A stretch of DNA of 64,000 nucleotides, taken from Paracoccus laeviglucosivorans (GTDB lineage Bacteria > Pseudomonadota > Alphaproteobacteria > Rhodobacterales > Rhodobacteraceae). The position numbers were made by a program, and so were the translations under genes. Where the stretch lies: the NCBI RefSeq assembly GCF_900182695.1, contig NZ_FXTK01000003.1, positions 124,001 through 188,000 of the forward strand. The letters are read 5' to 3'. Shown piece after piece: positions 36,897 through 44,394 of the stretch (positions are counted from its first letter, which is position 1; the number at the start of each line of letters is the position of its first letter). A model generated the notes under the pieces. It did not search any database, was not told where the DNA came from, and saw nothing but the letters and a program-made list of their open reading frames with translations.

Positions 36897-37799
36897 TTAT
36901 TTCGTTGCGCCTCCGATTTGTGGACCGAGAGTAGAGATCAGCCAGTCAACGAAGACCCGAACACGCAGGGAGAGCTGGCGACTGCTGGGATAGAGCACCG
37001 ACACCGGGGTCGGGCTTGGCCGGAAGGTTTCGAGGATCTCGACCAGCGCGCCAGAGGCCAGATCGTCAACGAAGCGGGCGCGCGGTGCCTGAACGATCCC
37101 CATGCCCCGCCTTGCAGCCGCGGCGCTTGTCTCCGCAGCTGACACTTGCAGGCGCGACGGCAACGCAATCTCGACCATCGCCCCCGCCACAGTGAATTCC
37201 AGCGGCAGAGGCCGGTCCGTGCGCGACGACACAAAGCCGATCATCAGGTGCCCTTCAAGATCCTTGGGGGATCGCGGAACGCCGTGCCGGGCCAGATAAT
37301 CGGGACTGGCGCAGGTTATCTCCTCCAGATTGCCCACCTGCCGTGCGATCATCTCGCTGTCGCCGAGGACGCCGCCGCGCACCACACAGTCGATCCCTTC
37401 TCGCACGAGATCGACATAACGCTCACTTTCGCTGATCCGCACCGTCAACGCCGGATGCGAGGCGAGAAATGCCGGCAGCGACGGCAGCAGCATGGTCCGG
37501 GCAAGATAGCCGGGGGCACCCACATGGAGCACACCCGCGACCTTGCCGCTGATGCCGCGATCGGCATCCTCGATATCGGCAAGGATCGCGAGGCATCTGC
37601 GGAAGTATGCCTGCCCCTCCTCGGTCGGTTGCACATGACGAGTGGTGCGCTGCAGGAGCCGGACCCCGAGCCGCTGCTCCATCTCCTTGATTGCTGAAGT
37701 CGCGACGGGCCGGGAGATACGAAGATCTGCCGCCGCGGCGCTGAAGCTGCCGCGCTCGACGATGCGTACGAAGAGTTCCATAGAAGCGAGACGATCCAT
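36897..37799 (-). CDS. LysR-family transcriptional regulator (beside SDR)
   Basis: 300 residues. N-terminal winged helix MDRLASMELFVRIVERGSFS and RPVATSAIKEMEQRLGVRLL, then the effector-binding domain. The RLQVSAAETSAAAARRGMGIVQAP stretch and the FRPSPTPVSVLYPSSRQLSLRVRVF-type ending place it in the large CrgA-like branch, many of which control a divergent reductase. It faces away from an SDR gene, with a long dyad in the 100-bp intergenic region. Confidence 0.93.
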   Translation of the reverse strand: MDRLASMELFVRIVERGSFSAAAADLRISRPVATSAIKEMEQRLGVRLLQRTTRHVQPTEEGQAYFRRCLAILADIEDADRGISGKVAGVLHVGAPGYLARTMLLPSLPAFLASHPALTVRISESERYVDLVREGIDCVVRGGVLGDSEMIARQVGNLEEITCASPDYLARHGVPRSPKDLEGHLMIGFVSSRTDRPLPLEFTVAGAMVEIALPSRLQVSAAETSAAAARRGMGIVQAPRARFVDDLASGALVEILETFRPSPTPVSVLYPSSRQLSLRVRVFVDWLISTLGPQIGGATK

Positions 37800-37817
37800 G
37801 GGCTTTATTCTGTATTT

Positions 37818-37868
37818 CGGAACAACGCTGACGGCAACCGCCGTCTAATCGGCGGCAGCGCGGTTCCG
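37818..37868. promoter_or_regulatory. long dyad in the LysR/SDR divergent promoter
   Basis: Outer arms CGGAACAACGCTG (37818-37830) and CAGCGCGGTTCCG (37856-37868) match except for two central bases, and enclose a small ACGGC-GCCGT stem (37831-37844). Its placement between the two starts suggests the LysR operator. Confidence 0.5.
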
Positions 37869-37899
37869 TATCTTTGGGGGGCAAGCAACGGAGGCTTAC

Positions 37900-38661
37900 A
37901 TGTCCAATTCTCCCCGCATCGCTTTGGTCACCGGCGGCAGCCGCGGCCTTGGCCGCTCGACCGTCGAGGCTCTGGCCCGCCGCGGCGTCACATCCATCTT
38001 CACCTACAACAGCAACCGCGCCGAGGCTGATAAGGTCGTGGCCCTCGCCGGGCAGGTCGGCGCCAGAGCAATCGCGCTGCAGCTCGACACCGGAGCGACG
38101 GCTGGTTTCGAGGCTTTCGCGACGGAACTGCAGATCGCTCTAGCCACGCTTGGCGCGGACAGGATCGACTATCTGATTAATAACGCCGGCACATCCAGCG
38201 CAATGGGCTTTCTCTCTGCCGACGAAGCCGAGCTCGACGCGCTTTATGCCGTCCATGTAAAAGGCGTATTCTTCCTGACGCAAAGGCTTGCGCCGCTGAT
38301 CCGGGACGGGGGGCGGATCGTTAATATCTCCTCTGGCCTGACCCGAGTGACGATGGCCAACCGCGCCGCCTATGCGACGATGAAGGCCGCGGTAGAGACA
38401 ATGACGCGCTACATGGCGTTCGAGCTTGGGCCGCGCGGCATCGCCGTGAACTGCGTCGCCCCCGGCGCGATCGCGACCGACTTCAGCGGCGGCGCCGTGC
38501 GCGACAATCCCGCCGTGGCCAGTGCCATCGCGGACATCACCGCGCTCGGGCGGCCAGGCGTCGCTGATGACATCGGCCCAATGATCGCCGCGCTGCTTTC
38601 GGAAGACAATCGTTGGGTGAACGGCCAACGGATCGAGGTCTCTGGCGGGATGCGGCTCTGA
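37900..38661 (+). CDS. short-chain dehydrogenase/reductase
   Basis: NAD(P)-dependent classical SDR, 253 residues. Cofactor glycine motif TGGSRGLG at residues 11-18, NNAG near 95, Ser near 145 with catalytic Tyr158 and Lys162 (YATMK), and PG motif APGAIATDF. The N-terminal TYNSNRAEAD after beta-2 hints at NADP use. The C-terminal GQRIEVSGGM is usual. The substrate is unknown; regulation by the divergent LysR is likely. Confidence 0.93.
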   Translation: MSNSPRIALVTGGSRGLGRSTVEALARRGVTSIFTYNSNRAEADKVVALAGQVGARAIALQLDTGATAGFEAFATELQIALATLGADRIDYLINNAGTSSAMGFLSADEAELDALYAVHVKGVFFLTQRLAPLIRDGGRIVNISSGLTRVTMANRAAYATMKAAVETMTRYMAFELGPRGIAVNCVAPGAIATDFSGGAVRDNPAVASAIADITALGRPGVADDIGPMIAALLSEDNRWVNGQRIEVSGGMRL

Positions 38662-38914
38662 CGCAGCCGTAGCGCTGATTGCCTCGGGTTCTGCAGCGCC
38701 TCACGTGGGAACGGTGGCGCTGCAGCATTTGCGCCGCCGTTGCGCAGAAAAGGCCACCGCCCGGCATCCGACGCTGGTAACCGCCCGCTCCGAACGCGTC
38801 ACCTTGCGGGGACTGCGGCTTGATGTGGTAGCAGCCGTTCCGAGGCTATTCTGGCCCAGTGCGATGGTAATGTTGCAGGGTGAGCGTCTGCTCCATCCGC
38901 GGCGCAGAGGCTGC

Positions 38915-39634
38915 TCATCTCGAAATGCTGCGCCTCGTGCTGGATGGCTGCTTCCGGAAACGCCGCCGCGCAGCATCGGCGAGGCTCGACCGGCGGCAAT
39001 GGGCCGCCATTGCGGCTTGGGCCGTTTTATTCATCTTCATCAGGATGCGGGTGAGATCCGGATCGACCCGGCGCTGCGCGATGAGCCCCTCCAGCTGCAG
39101 CGGCTCGACGATATGGTGGTAGCCGTAAAGGTCCAGAGCCTCGCGCATATCCTTGATGATGCGCTCCTCATGCCCACTGCCGGGGAGGCGAAGGGCGATG
39201 GCGCGGGCAAGATCGGACCAGTCGACCAGGACCAGTTCCAGATCGGCAACGACGCCCTCCATGGCTTCCACGGCCTCAGCGAATTCGGATTCCAGCTGCT
39301 GGCGGCGATGCGGGGCCGGCAGACCGCCGATGGCCATGACGATCAGCTGATCGGGCAGGTTGATCACGCCAGAGGACGGGAGGTGAAAAGCTGTGACATG
39401 GCGCAGGCAATCCGGCAATAGGCCTGATTTCACATCACTCCCACCCGAAAGACCTCGCCGAAGACCGGCCCTCCCGATTTTCAGAATCACCCCGGATCTG
39501 CTAGCACCTGCGAAAACGGAGACAGGAATACAGGAGCCAAGCCCGGTTCTCCAACGCGAGTTCATCGCAGCCCTTGAGCGCGGCCGCCGGCTCGCCCATG
39601 ACATCCTCACCGGCCCGGTCATGCTCGATCGCAA
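38915..39634 (-). CDS. unrecognised open frame, possible degraded gene
   Basis: Up to 239 codons. Only the middle part (about residues 85-210, encoded near 39000-39380) looks protein-like: an acidic helical run with LESEFAEAVEAMEGVVADLELV, then EERIIKDMREALDLYGYHHI and RRVDPDLTRILMKMNKTAQ. The first 70 and last 25 residues are Arg/Ser-rich and look like out-of-frame reading. The frame overlaps the antitoxin fragment on the opposite strand at 39540-39634, so both cannot be full genes there. No start with a ribosome-binding site is evident and I do not recognise a family. Confidence 0.3.
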   Translation of the reverse strand: MRSSMTGPVRMSWASRRPRSRAAMNSRWRTGLGSCIPVSVFAGASRSGVILKIGRAGLRRGLSGGSDVKSGLLPDCLRHVTAFHLPSSGVINLPDQLIVMAIGGLPAPHRRQQLESEFAEAVEAMEGVVADLELVLVDWSDLARAIALRLPGSGHEERIIKDMREALDLYGYHHIVEPLQLEGLIAQRRVDPDLTRILMKMNKTAQAAMAAHCRRSSLADAARRRFRKQPSSTRRSISR

Positions 39635-39791
39635 CGAGGTGGCGCGTCTGATATGGCCGGATTGTGCTCTCGTCCCCGGAGCGCTCCACGAGATGATCCC
39701 ACTGCGACATCTCCTCGCGCTCGATGGCGCCGGCCTCGGCTCGCGCTTCCCAGACTGGCAGATCCAGAAAGACGGCCTGTCGTGCTCCTAG
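39540..39791 (+). pseudogene. remnant of an Xre/MbcA-type antitoxin-like protein
   Basis: The frame reads ALERGRRLAHDILTGPVML and ends LALDGAGLGSRFPDWQIQ before an early stop. The L-x-L-x-G-A-x-x-G-x-R-F-P-x-W-Q pattern is the conserved end of small DNA-binding antitoxin-like proteins in alphaproteobacteria, which normally continue with a further 30-50 residues. Here the C-terminus is missing, no partner toxin follows and there is no clear start, so I call it a fragment. Family assignment rests on remembered pattern only. Confidence 0.45.
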
Positions 39792-40082
39792 GTATAGCTG
39801 GAAGTTTGTGATGGCCCCGAGGGGCGGCATATCAAGGCGGCGTTCAAGTCACCGTCAATTTCTGCAGAGAAAGGAAGATGCCGCATGACTGCTCCTCTGC
39901 CGTGGTCATGAACTACGTCTTGGCCCAGGCCTGCGACCAAAGGGTGTGGCAGATGTTCAAATTTCACCCTCGATAACGCGACCTCGCGCGTGTTCCGTTC
40001 GCTGGCAATCTTTTCTAGTTTGAACCGCCTTTACGACAAGGCGCCTGAACGGCCATTTCGGCGAATACTGTCGAACAGGGTG

Positions 40083-40166
40083 ATGACGGGCAATGCCCAT
40101 CCAACGATTTACGTCGGAACTGATCTGTCCAAAAACACGATTGCTGTCGCGATCGCAGATAATTGA
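40083..40166 (+). pseudogene. IS110-family transposase N-terminal fragment
   Basis: A 27-residue frame from ATG 40083 containing TIYVGTDLSKNTIAVAIAD and then a TGA stop. This matches the first beta-strand of the DEDD (RuvC-like) catalytic domain of IS110 transposases, including the first acidic residue in GTDLSK. Nothing downstream continues the protein; the next LysR gene ends at 40257. No second end of the element was found. Confidence 0.55.
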
Positions 40167-40256
40167 GGAAGGCCTTTTGCCGACAGTTGTGTCGAGGAGG
40201 ATCGAGGTGCGGGACGACTTGTCGCGCCAGCTTCGCGGCGATCCTGACCATCCGTA

Positions 40257-41147
40257 TCAGGCTGAAACCTCGTGACGCTCGGCGCGGACATGCGCCAAGA
40301 AAGCTTGCAGGGCCGACCCCTGTTCGTCGCGCCGATAGACCATATAGACCTGCGCCATCGGCGGGTCCGGGCGGATCGGCAGGAAGGCAAGCGGTCCGGC
40401 CGTCAATCGGGCGATACCTGCGGGCACGATGCTGACCCCGAAACCGGACGCGATCAGCGAAGGTATGGACTGCGCATCCACGACCTGCTGCGACACCTTG
40501 GGCTGATATCCCGCGTCGATGATCCGCGACAGGACATAGGTCGCGAAATCCGAACTGTCCGGGCGCAGCAGCACGTGATCATCATCACGCAGGTCCGCGA
40601 TCGAGATGGCATCCTGCGTGGCCAGCGGGTGGTCTTGCGGCAACAAGGCCACCATTTCCTCGCACCACGCAAATTCATGGGTCAGGTCGCGATTGCGCGG
40701 GATCGAACGGTTGAAGCTGACATCCGTGCGGTGGCTGATCACCTCGGTGATCTGGACCGATGGCGGCTGCTCGGTCACGCGCAGGGTGATTCCCGGATTG
40801 CGGACCGCGAACCGCGACAGCAGATCCGACAACCCGCCGCGTAAAATCGAGCCGGTTGCACCTATTTCAAGCATCCCGGCCTGGCCTTGCTGAATGGCCG
40901 CGATTTCTTGGGTGGCACGTTCGTATTGATCCAGGATCGATCGCGCATGGCCCAGGAACGCCTCACCCGCGCGGGTCAGCGTCACCTTGCGGCTGGTGCG
41001 CAGGATCAGCTGGGCTGCCAGATCCCGCTCAAGTGTCTGGATTTGCGTGCTGAGCGGGGGTTGCGACATATTCAGCCGTTGCGCGGCGCGGGTAAAGCTC
41101 AGCTCTTCGGCCAAGACCACGAAGCATTGCAGCTGACGCATTCTCAT
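40257..41147 (-). CDS. LysR-family transcriptional regulator (beside dctA)
   Basis: 296 residues. Winged helix MRQLQCFVVLAEELSFTRAAQRLNMSQPPLS-type N-terminus, typical of the CatR/BenM-like group, with the effector domain in the remainder. Start ATG 41147 has AGGG upstream; the internal ATG two codons on is an alternative. Divergent from dctA over 112 bp that hold a perfect dyad, so control of dicarboxylate uptake is likely. Confidence 0.93.
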   Translation of the reverse strand: MRMRQLQCFVVLAEELSFTRAAQRLNMSQPPLSTQIQTLERDLAAQLILRTSRKVTLTRAGEAFLGHARSILDQYERATQEIAAIQQGQAGMLEIGATGSILRGGLSDLLSRFAVRNPGITLRVTEQPPSVQITEVISHRTDVSFNRSIPRNRDLTHEFAWCEEMVALLPQDHPLATQDAISIADLRDDDHVLLRPDSSDFATYVLSRIIDAGYQPKVSQQVVDAQSIPSLIASGFGVSIVPAGIARLTAGPLAFLPIRPDPPMAQVYMVYRRDEQGSALQAFLAHVRAERHEVSA

Positions 41148-41183
41148 ATCGTTACCCTATTGATCACCGTTAAATCGATATTA

Positions 41184-41197
41184 GACACGAAAGTGTC
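41184..41197. promoter_or_regulatory. dyad in the LysR/dctA divergent promoter
   Basis: GACACGAAAGTGTC: perfect five-base arms around GAAA. Position midway between the two starts fits a LysR operator or a short RNA hairpin in the dctA leader. Confidence 0.4.
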
Positions 41198-41259
41198 ATT
41201 CCCGAATAGTCCGCAACAGACCCGCAGAAAGACGCGGTCAAGCATCGGGAGGATAGGCC

Positions 41260-42573
41260 ATGCCGAATTGGTCAAAGTCATTGTTCGGGCAAGTGTGCAT
41301 CGCGCTTGTCCTTGGAATCGCAGCGGGCTTCTTTGTCCCTGAACTAGCGACCAAGATGAAACCCTTGGGCGATGCGTTCATCAAGCTGATCAAGATGTTG
41401 ATCCCGGTAATCGTATTCTGCGTGGTGGTCCACGGCATCGCGGGTGCGGGCGATCTGAAAAAGGTCGGGCGCGTCGGCGTGCGTGCCATCGTCTATTTCG
41501 AGGTGATCACGACGATCGCACTGATACTTGGCATTCTGCTGGCCTATCTGTTCGGGCCCGGTCATGGCATGAATGTCGATATCAGCAAGCTGGATCCGTC
41601 GGCACTGTCCAGCTATGTCGATCGCGCGCATGAGGTGTCGGATGGCGGCACGGTCGCATTTCTGCTGAAGCTGATCCCGACCACGATGATCAGCGGCTTT
41701 GCCCAGGGCGATGTGCTGCAGGTGCTGGTCGTGGCAGTGCTGTTCGGCTGCGCTCTGTCGATGATCGGCGAACGCGGCAAGCCCCTGATGCACATGATCG
41801 AACTGACCGGCGAGGTCACGTTCAAGATCATGTCCTATATCGTCCGCCTTGCGCCTTTCGGCGTCTTTGGGGCGATTGCGTTCACGGTGGGCAGCTATGG
41901 CATCGGGTCGCTGGCACAGCTTGGCTATCTGGTGGCGCTGTTCTATCTGACCATCGCGATCTTCGTCTTTGGCGTGCTGGGCTTTGTCATGCGTCTGGCA
42001 GGCTTCAACGTGGTCAAGCTGATCCGCTACATGCGCAGCGAAATCGGCATTGTCGCTGGGACCGCCAGCAGCGATGCCGTGCTGCCCCAGACCATGCGCA
42101 AGCTGGAGCATCTGGGCATCAAGGGTTCCACCGTCGGGCTGGTGGTGCCCACCGGCTACAGCTTCAACCTTGACGCATTTTCGATCTATCTGACGCTGGC
42201 TGCGGTGTTCATCGCGCAGGCCACCAACACGCCGCTATCGACGGTTGACCTGCTGACGATCCTTGGTGTCGCGCTGATCACCTCGAAGGGCGCGCATGGC
42301 GTTCCCGGTTCGGCCATCGTCATCCTGGCCGCGACGCTGACGGCTGTCCCGGCGATCCCGGCCATAGGTCTGGTTCTGGTGCTGTCGGTCGATTGGTTCA
42401 TGGGCATCGCACGCGCTTTGGGCAACTATCTTGGCAACTGCGTCGCCACCGTGGTCGTCGCCTCGTGGACCGGCGACATCGACAAGGCGCGTGCACATCG
42501 CATCCTTGACGGCGAGAGCATGCCACCTCTGGAACAAAGCGACGAACTGGAACCGACCGAACGCTTGGCGTGA
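41260..42573 (+). CDS. dctA: dicarboxylate/amino acid:cation symporter (DctA type)
   Basis: Inner-membrane carrier of the DAACS family that imports C4-dicarboxylates (succinate, fumarate, malate) or related acids with H+/Na+. 437 residues, normal length. KPLGDAFIKLIKMLIPVIVFCVVVHGI opens the family core. The serine-rich hairpin reads TASSDAVLPQTMRKLE near residue 268. VVPTGYSFNLDAFSIYLTL near 300 is the DctA-type TM7 motif, and HGVPGSAIVILAATL near 347 is the second hairpin. It is divergent from a LysR gene and followed by a terminator. It lies within the candidate island, although its codon use looks like that of the core genome. Confidence 0.94.
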   Translation: MPNWSKSLFGQVCIALVLGIAAGFFVPELATKMKPLGDAFIKLIKMLIPVIVFCVVVHGIAGAGDLKKVGRVGVRAIVYFEVITTIALILGILLAYLFGPGHGMNVDISKLDPSALSSYVDRAHEVSDGGTVAFLLKLIPTTMISGFAQGDVLQVLVVAVLFGCALSMIGERGKPLMHMIELTGEVTFKIMSYIVRLAPFGVFGAIAFTVGSYGIGSLAQLGYLVALFYLTIAIFVFGVLGFVMRLAGFNVVKLIRYMRSEIGIVAGTASSDAVLPQTMRKLEHLGIKGSTVGLVVPTGYSFNLDAFSIYLTLAAVFIAQATNTPLSTVDLLTILGVALITSKGAHGVPGSAIVILAATLTAVPAIPAIGLVLVLSVDWFMGIARALGNYLGNCVATVVVASWTGDIDKARAHRILDGESMPPLEQSDELEPTERLA

Positions 42574-42581
42574 CGACAAAA

Positions 42582-42605
42582 GAACCCGGCGGAAACGCCG
42601 GGTTC
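42582..42605 (+). terminator. intrinsic-type hairpin after dctA
   Basis: Perfect ten-base arms GAACCCGGCG (42582-42591) and CGCCGGGTTC (42596-42605) with a GAAA tetraloop, nine bases past the dctA stop and preceded by an A-run. The downstream T-tract is weak. Confidence 0.7.
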
Positions 42606-42733
42606 ATGCTTTGGATAGCATGGATGGACCTTTGCCGCGCCTAGCTGTGGAATGGCGTACCTGGCTCAAAAGGCGTTTCAGCACGATCAAGCTGGCAATG
42701 AGAACCGTGAAGTACTAGTTGGGTTAGCGCGGG

Positions 42734-42895
42734 CCGAGCGGCGAGCACCTGATTTCTCTCGCGCGGCATTCCGACGCCATCGGAATGCAGCATTTCGTGC
42801 TCTGGAAACGGTTAAACAATGGCGACATCGGGATTGTTACCACCATGCACGAGCGGGTGCACCAAGTCGGCCGATTCAAGGACGACTTAGAATAA
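42734..42895 (+). pseudogene. C-terminal remnant of a ParE/RelE-like toxin
   Basis: An open frame of 53 residues without a proper start, reading HFVLWKRLNNGDIGIVTTMH and ERVHQVGRFKDDLE to a stop. The pattern (beta-strand, x-x-D/G-x-I-x-I-V-x-x-x-H-x-R) is the end of the ParE/RelE toxin fold. The N-terminal half and an antitoxin partner are absent. It lies just inside the right edge of the candidate island. Confidence 0.5.
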
Positions 42896-42973
42896 GTCAT
42901 TGAAAAAAATTATAGGAAACGGAATCGCAGGAAGTCCAACCGAAGTGGAACAGGTCGAATATCAGGCCCATCC

Positions 42974-43039
42974 CCTCCGCCATACGGCTTGGCAAAACTG
43001 CTCTCACGGCGGATCGGCACTATTATTTCCTCGTTATTT
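42974..43039 (+). repeat. right copy of the tRNA-Ser end repeat (candidate attachment site)
   Basis: Carries CCTCCGCCA (42974), GCTTGGCAAAAC (42987) and TCGTTATTT (43031), offsets identical to those after tRNA-Ser at 34187, 34200 and 34244. A partial T-loop relic GGTCGAAT lies further 5' at 42953-42960, with six extra bases before the acceptor part. The upstream tRNA body is missing. The two copies are 8787 bp apart. The rest of 42896-43212 holds no gene I can support. Confidence 0.55.
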
Positions 43040-43212
43040 AAGAGGGATGTAACGGTGCAACCCTTCACCAATGATCGCCGTTCAGGCCCGAAACGTGGGG
43101 CGGCTGGGCGGACATCTTTACGCCCGGCAGCTTGATCAGCTCAAGCATGTGGCACCAAGCGTCGAGCAATGCACGCAGACATGCGCTGCATCCCACGCGG
43201 CTGAGCATTGAA

Positions 43213-43237
43213 GGCTTAGGTGTAAAACACCCAAGCC
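43213..43237 (-). terminator. hairpin after the small lipoprotein gene
   Basis: Eleven-base arms GGCTTAGGTGT (43213-43223) and ACACCCAAGCC (43227-43237) with one mismatch and a three-base loop, seven bases past the stop at 43245. Confidence 0.6.
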
Positions 43238-43244
43238 TGTTCAG

Positions 43245-43637
43245 CTATTTCGCTGGCAAACGCTCAAGCTCGGGGAAGGGTTGCCACGGCACGTCCTTGC
43301 GGTTGCAGATCGGGTGATCCAAGGTGCCGCCTGCGATGCGCCCATCACGCAGCGGGATGCCGATGCTGCGCACGCCCACATAGACGCCTGAAACGTTCTT
43401 GCTGTCGGCCCTGACGCATACGCCCTGAACACCGTCGCGGAACGTCGCGACGTTGGAAATCTCGGCCTTTCGGATCGACGCGGGATCATAGATCAGCTGT
43501 TCGGCCCCCTTCACGATCTCGGCCCGCAGCGCCGCGTCGGGCGGGGTCGATGCCGCGATCACCTGGCCGTAATTGTCAGCCGTATTGCAGGCGGCCAGAA
43601 GCAACGCCGCTCCCATAAGAATCAACGAATTCCGCAT
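43245..43637 (-). CDS. small predicted lipoprotein of unknown function
   Basis: 130 residues from ATG 43637; the frame is open 11 codons further upstream without a better site. A lipoprotein signal MRNSLILMGAALLLAAC places the lipidated cysteine at residue 17. The mature part has a short acidic helix (PPDAALRAEIVKGAEQLIYDPASIRKAEISN) that resembles small outer-membrane lipoproteins of Rhodobacterales in which a conserved central region contains VCVRADSKN and GVYVGVRSIGIPL. I know no function. It lies between the candidate island end and tRNA-Val. Confidence 0.8.
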   Translation of the reverse strand: MRNSLILMGAALLLAACNTADNYGQVIAASTPPDAALRAEIVKGAEQLIYDPASIRKAEISNVATFRDGVQGVCVRADSKNVSGVYVGVRSIGIPLRDGRIAGGTLDHPICNRKDVPWQPFPELERLPAK

Positions 43638-43791
43638 GTTCCGTCCCCACGATGATCCGCATTTGATCAAAGGCTATGCGGCGAAAGGGACGAAGGAAAG
43701 ACACCACATGCCGGATGACACAGCTTTTCCGCAGCAAGCCATCACTTGGCCTGCCAAAGATTCATCGAACCCCCGCACGCTTCGCAAACTA

Positions 43792-43821
43792 AAACCCCGC
43801 GCCATTTAAGGCACGGGGTTT
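43792..43821 (-). terminator. intrinsic terminator of tRNA-Val
   Basis: Arms AAACCCCGCGCC (43792-43803) and GGCACGGGGTTT (43810-43821) with one mismatch and a six-base loop, 11 bases past the tRNA end. On the minus strand the stem ends in a T-run (TTTTAG). Confidence 0.75.
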
Positions 43822-43832
43822 ACAAGGAATGA

Positions 43833-43907
43833 TGGTGGGCGATAACGGATTTGAACCGCTGACATCTTCGATGTGAACGAAGCGCTCTACCGCTGAGCTA
43901 ATCGCCC
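43833..43907 (-). tRNA. tRNA-Val (CAC)
   Basis: 75 bases with encoded CCA. Acceptor GGGCGAT pairs with ATCGCCC; D-arm GCTCAGCGGTAGAGC; anticodon stem CTTCG/CGAAG with loop TTCACAT, anticodon CAC; T-loop GGTTCAAATCC. All stems are intact. Confidence 0.95.
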
Positions 43908-43967
43908 GGTCCGCGCTAGATAGCCGCAGTCTTGCGGGTCTTCAAGGGTAAAAAAAGACGCGCCGGG

Positions 43968-44315
43968 TCAATCTTCGTCATCGTCCCGGACGGTGACATC
44001 GCCACTGCGCCGGCGCAGGCGCAAGACGATCACCTCGGCGCCCGAGACGTCGCGTTGGCGGTTGATCCGGGCCCGCCCCAAAGGCGGCAGCGCCAAAGTC
44101 TGGCCCGCCGCCATCGCTTCGCCCAGTTCGGCCAGCGTCGCTTCGACGATGTCCTTGATCTGGGCGTTGCGCATCCCCGTGCGATGCGCGATGCGGCTTA
44201 GGAACTGCCGTTTTTGCAGAACCTTTGCCGTGCCCGGATCGCCCTCTGCCTTCGGTGCTTCGACCGGATGGCGACGATCCCTTGGCAATTCCTCCTCATG
44301 GCCCCTACCCGCCAT
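43968..44315 (-). CDS. HU/IHF-like DNA-binding protein
   Basis: 115 residues, start ATG 44315 behind GGAGGTGAC. Residues 1-30 are a charged flexible tail. From about 33 (KRQFLSRIAHRTGMRNAQIKDIVEATLAELGEAM) it follows the helical half of HU/IHF, and LALPPLGRARINRQRDVSGAEVIVLRLRR replaces the beta-arm region. The usual HU arm with its IHF/HU proline motif is poorly kept, so it is a divergent HU-like protein rather than HupB itself. It sits just downstream of lon, as small HU proteins often do. Confidence 0.8.
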   Translation of the reverse strand: MAGRGHEEELPRDRRHPVEAPKAEGDPGTAKVLQKRQFLSRIAHRTGMRNAQIKDIVEATLAELGEAMAAGQTLALPPLGRARINRQRDVSGAEVIVLRLRRRSGDVTVRDDDED

Positions 44316-44360
44316 GTCACCTCCTGCATTGGGTTGAACGCAGCATACTGGTTAAAAAGA

Positions 44361-44386
44361 ACCGCGCGAGGCTTCCCCCGCGCGGT
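44361..44386 (-). terminator. intrinsic terminator of lon
   Basis: Arms ACCGCGCG (44361-44368) and CGCGCGGT (44379-44386) with a ten-base loop; on the minus strand followed by TCTTTTTAACC. Eight bases past the lon stop. Confidence 0.85.
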
Positions 44387-44394
44387 CCATTGGC

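Larger units (their letters stand above)
38662..40256. other. decayed stretch with gene fragments
   Basis: About 1.6 kb between the SDR and the next LysR with no intact recognisable gene. It holds one unrecognised open frame (38915-39634 minus), an Xre/MbcA-like antitoxin tail (39540-39791 plus) and an IS110-type transposase start (40083-40166 plus). The pieces 38662-38914 and 39792-40082 contain nothing I can name. This is typical of an old integration hot spot. Confidence 0.55.

Noticed and set aside
42953-42982. A complete second tRNA or tmRNA end
   Set aside because: Only the acceptor end and a broken T-loop are present; there is no tRNA body upstream and spacing is wrong by six bases.
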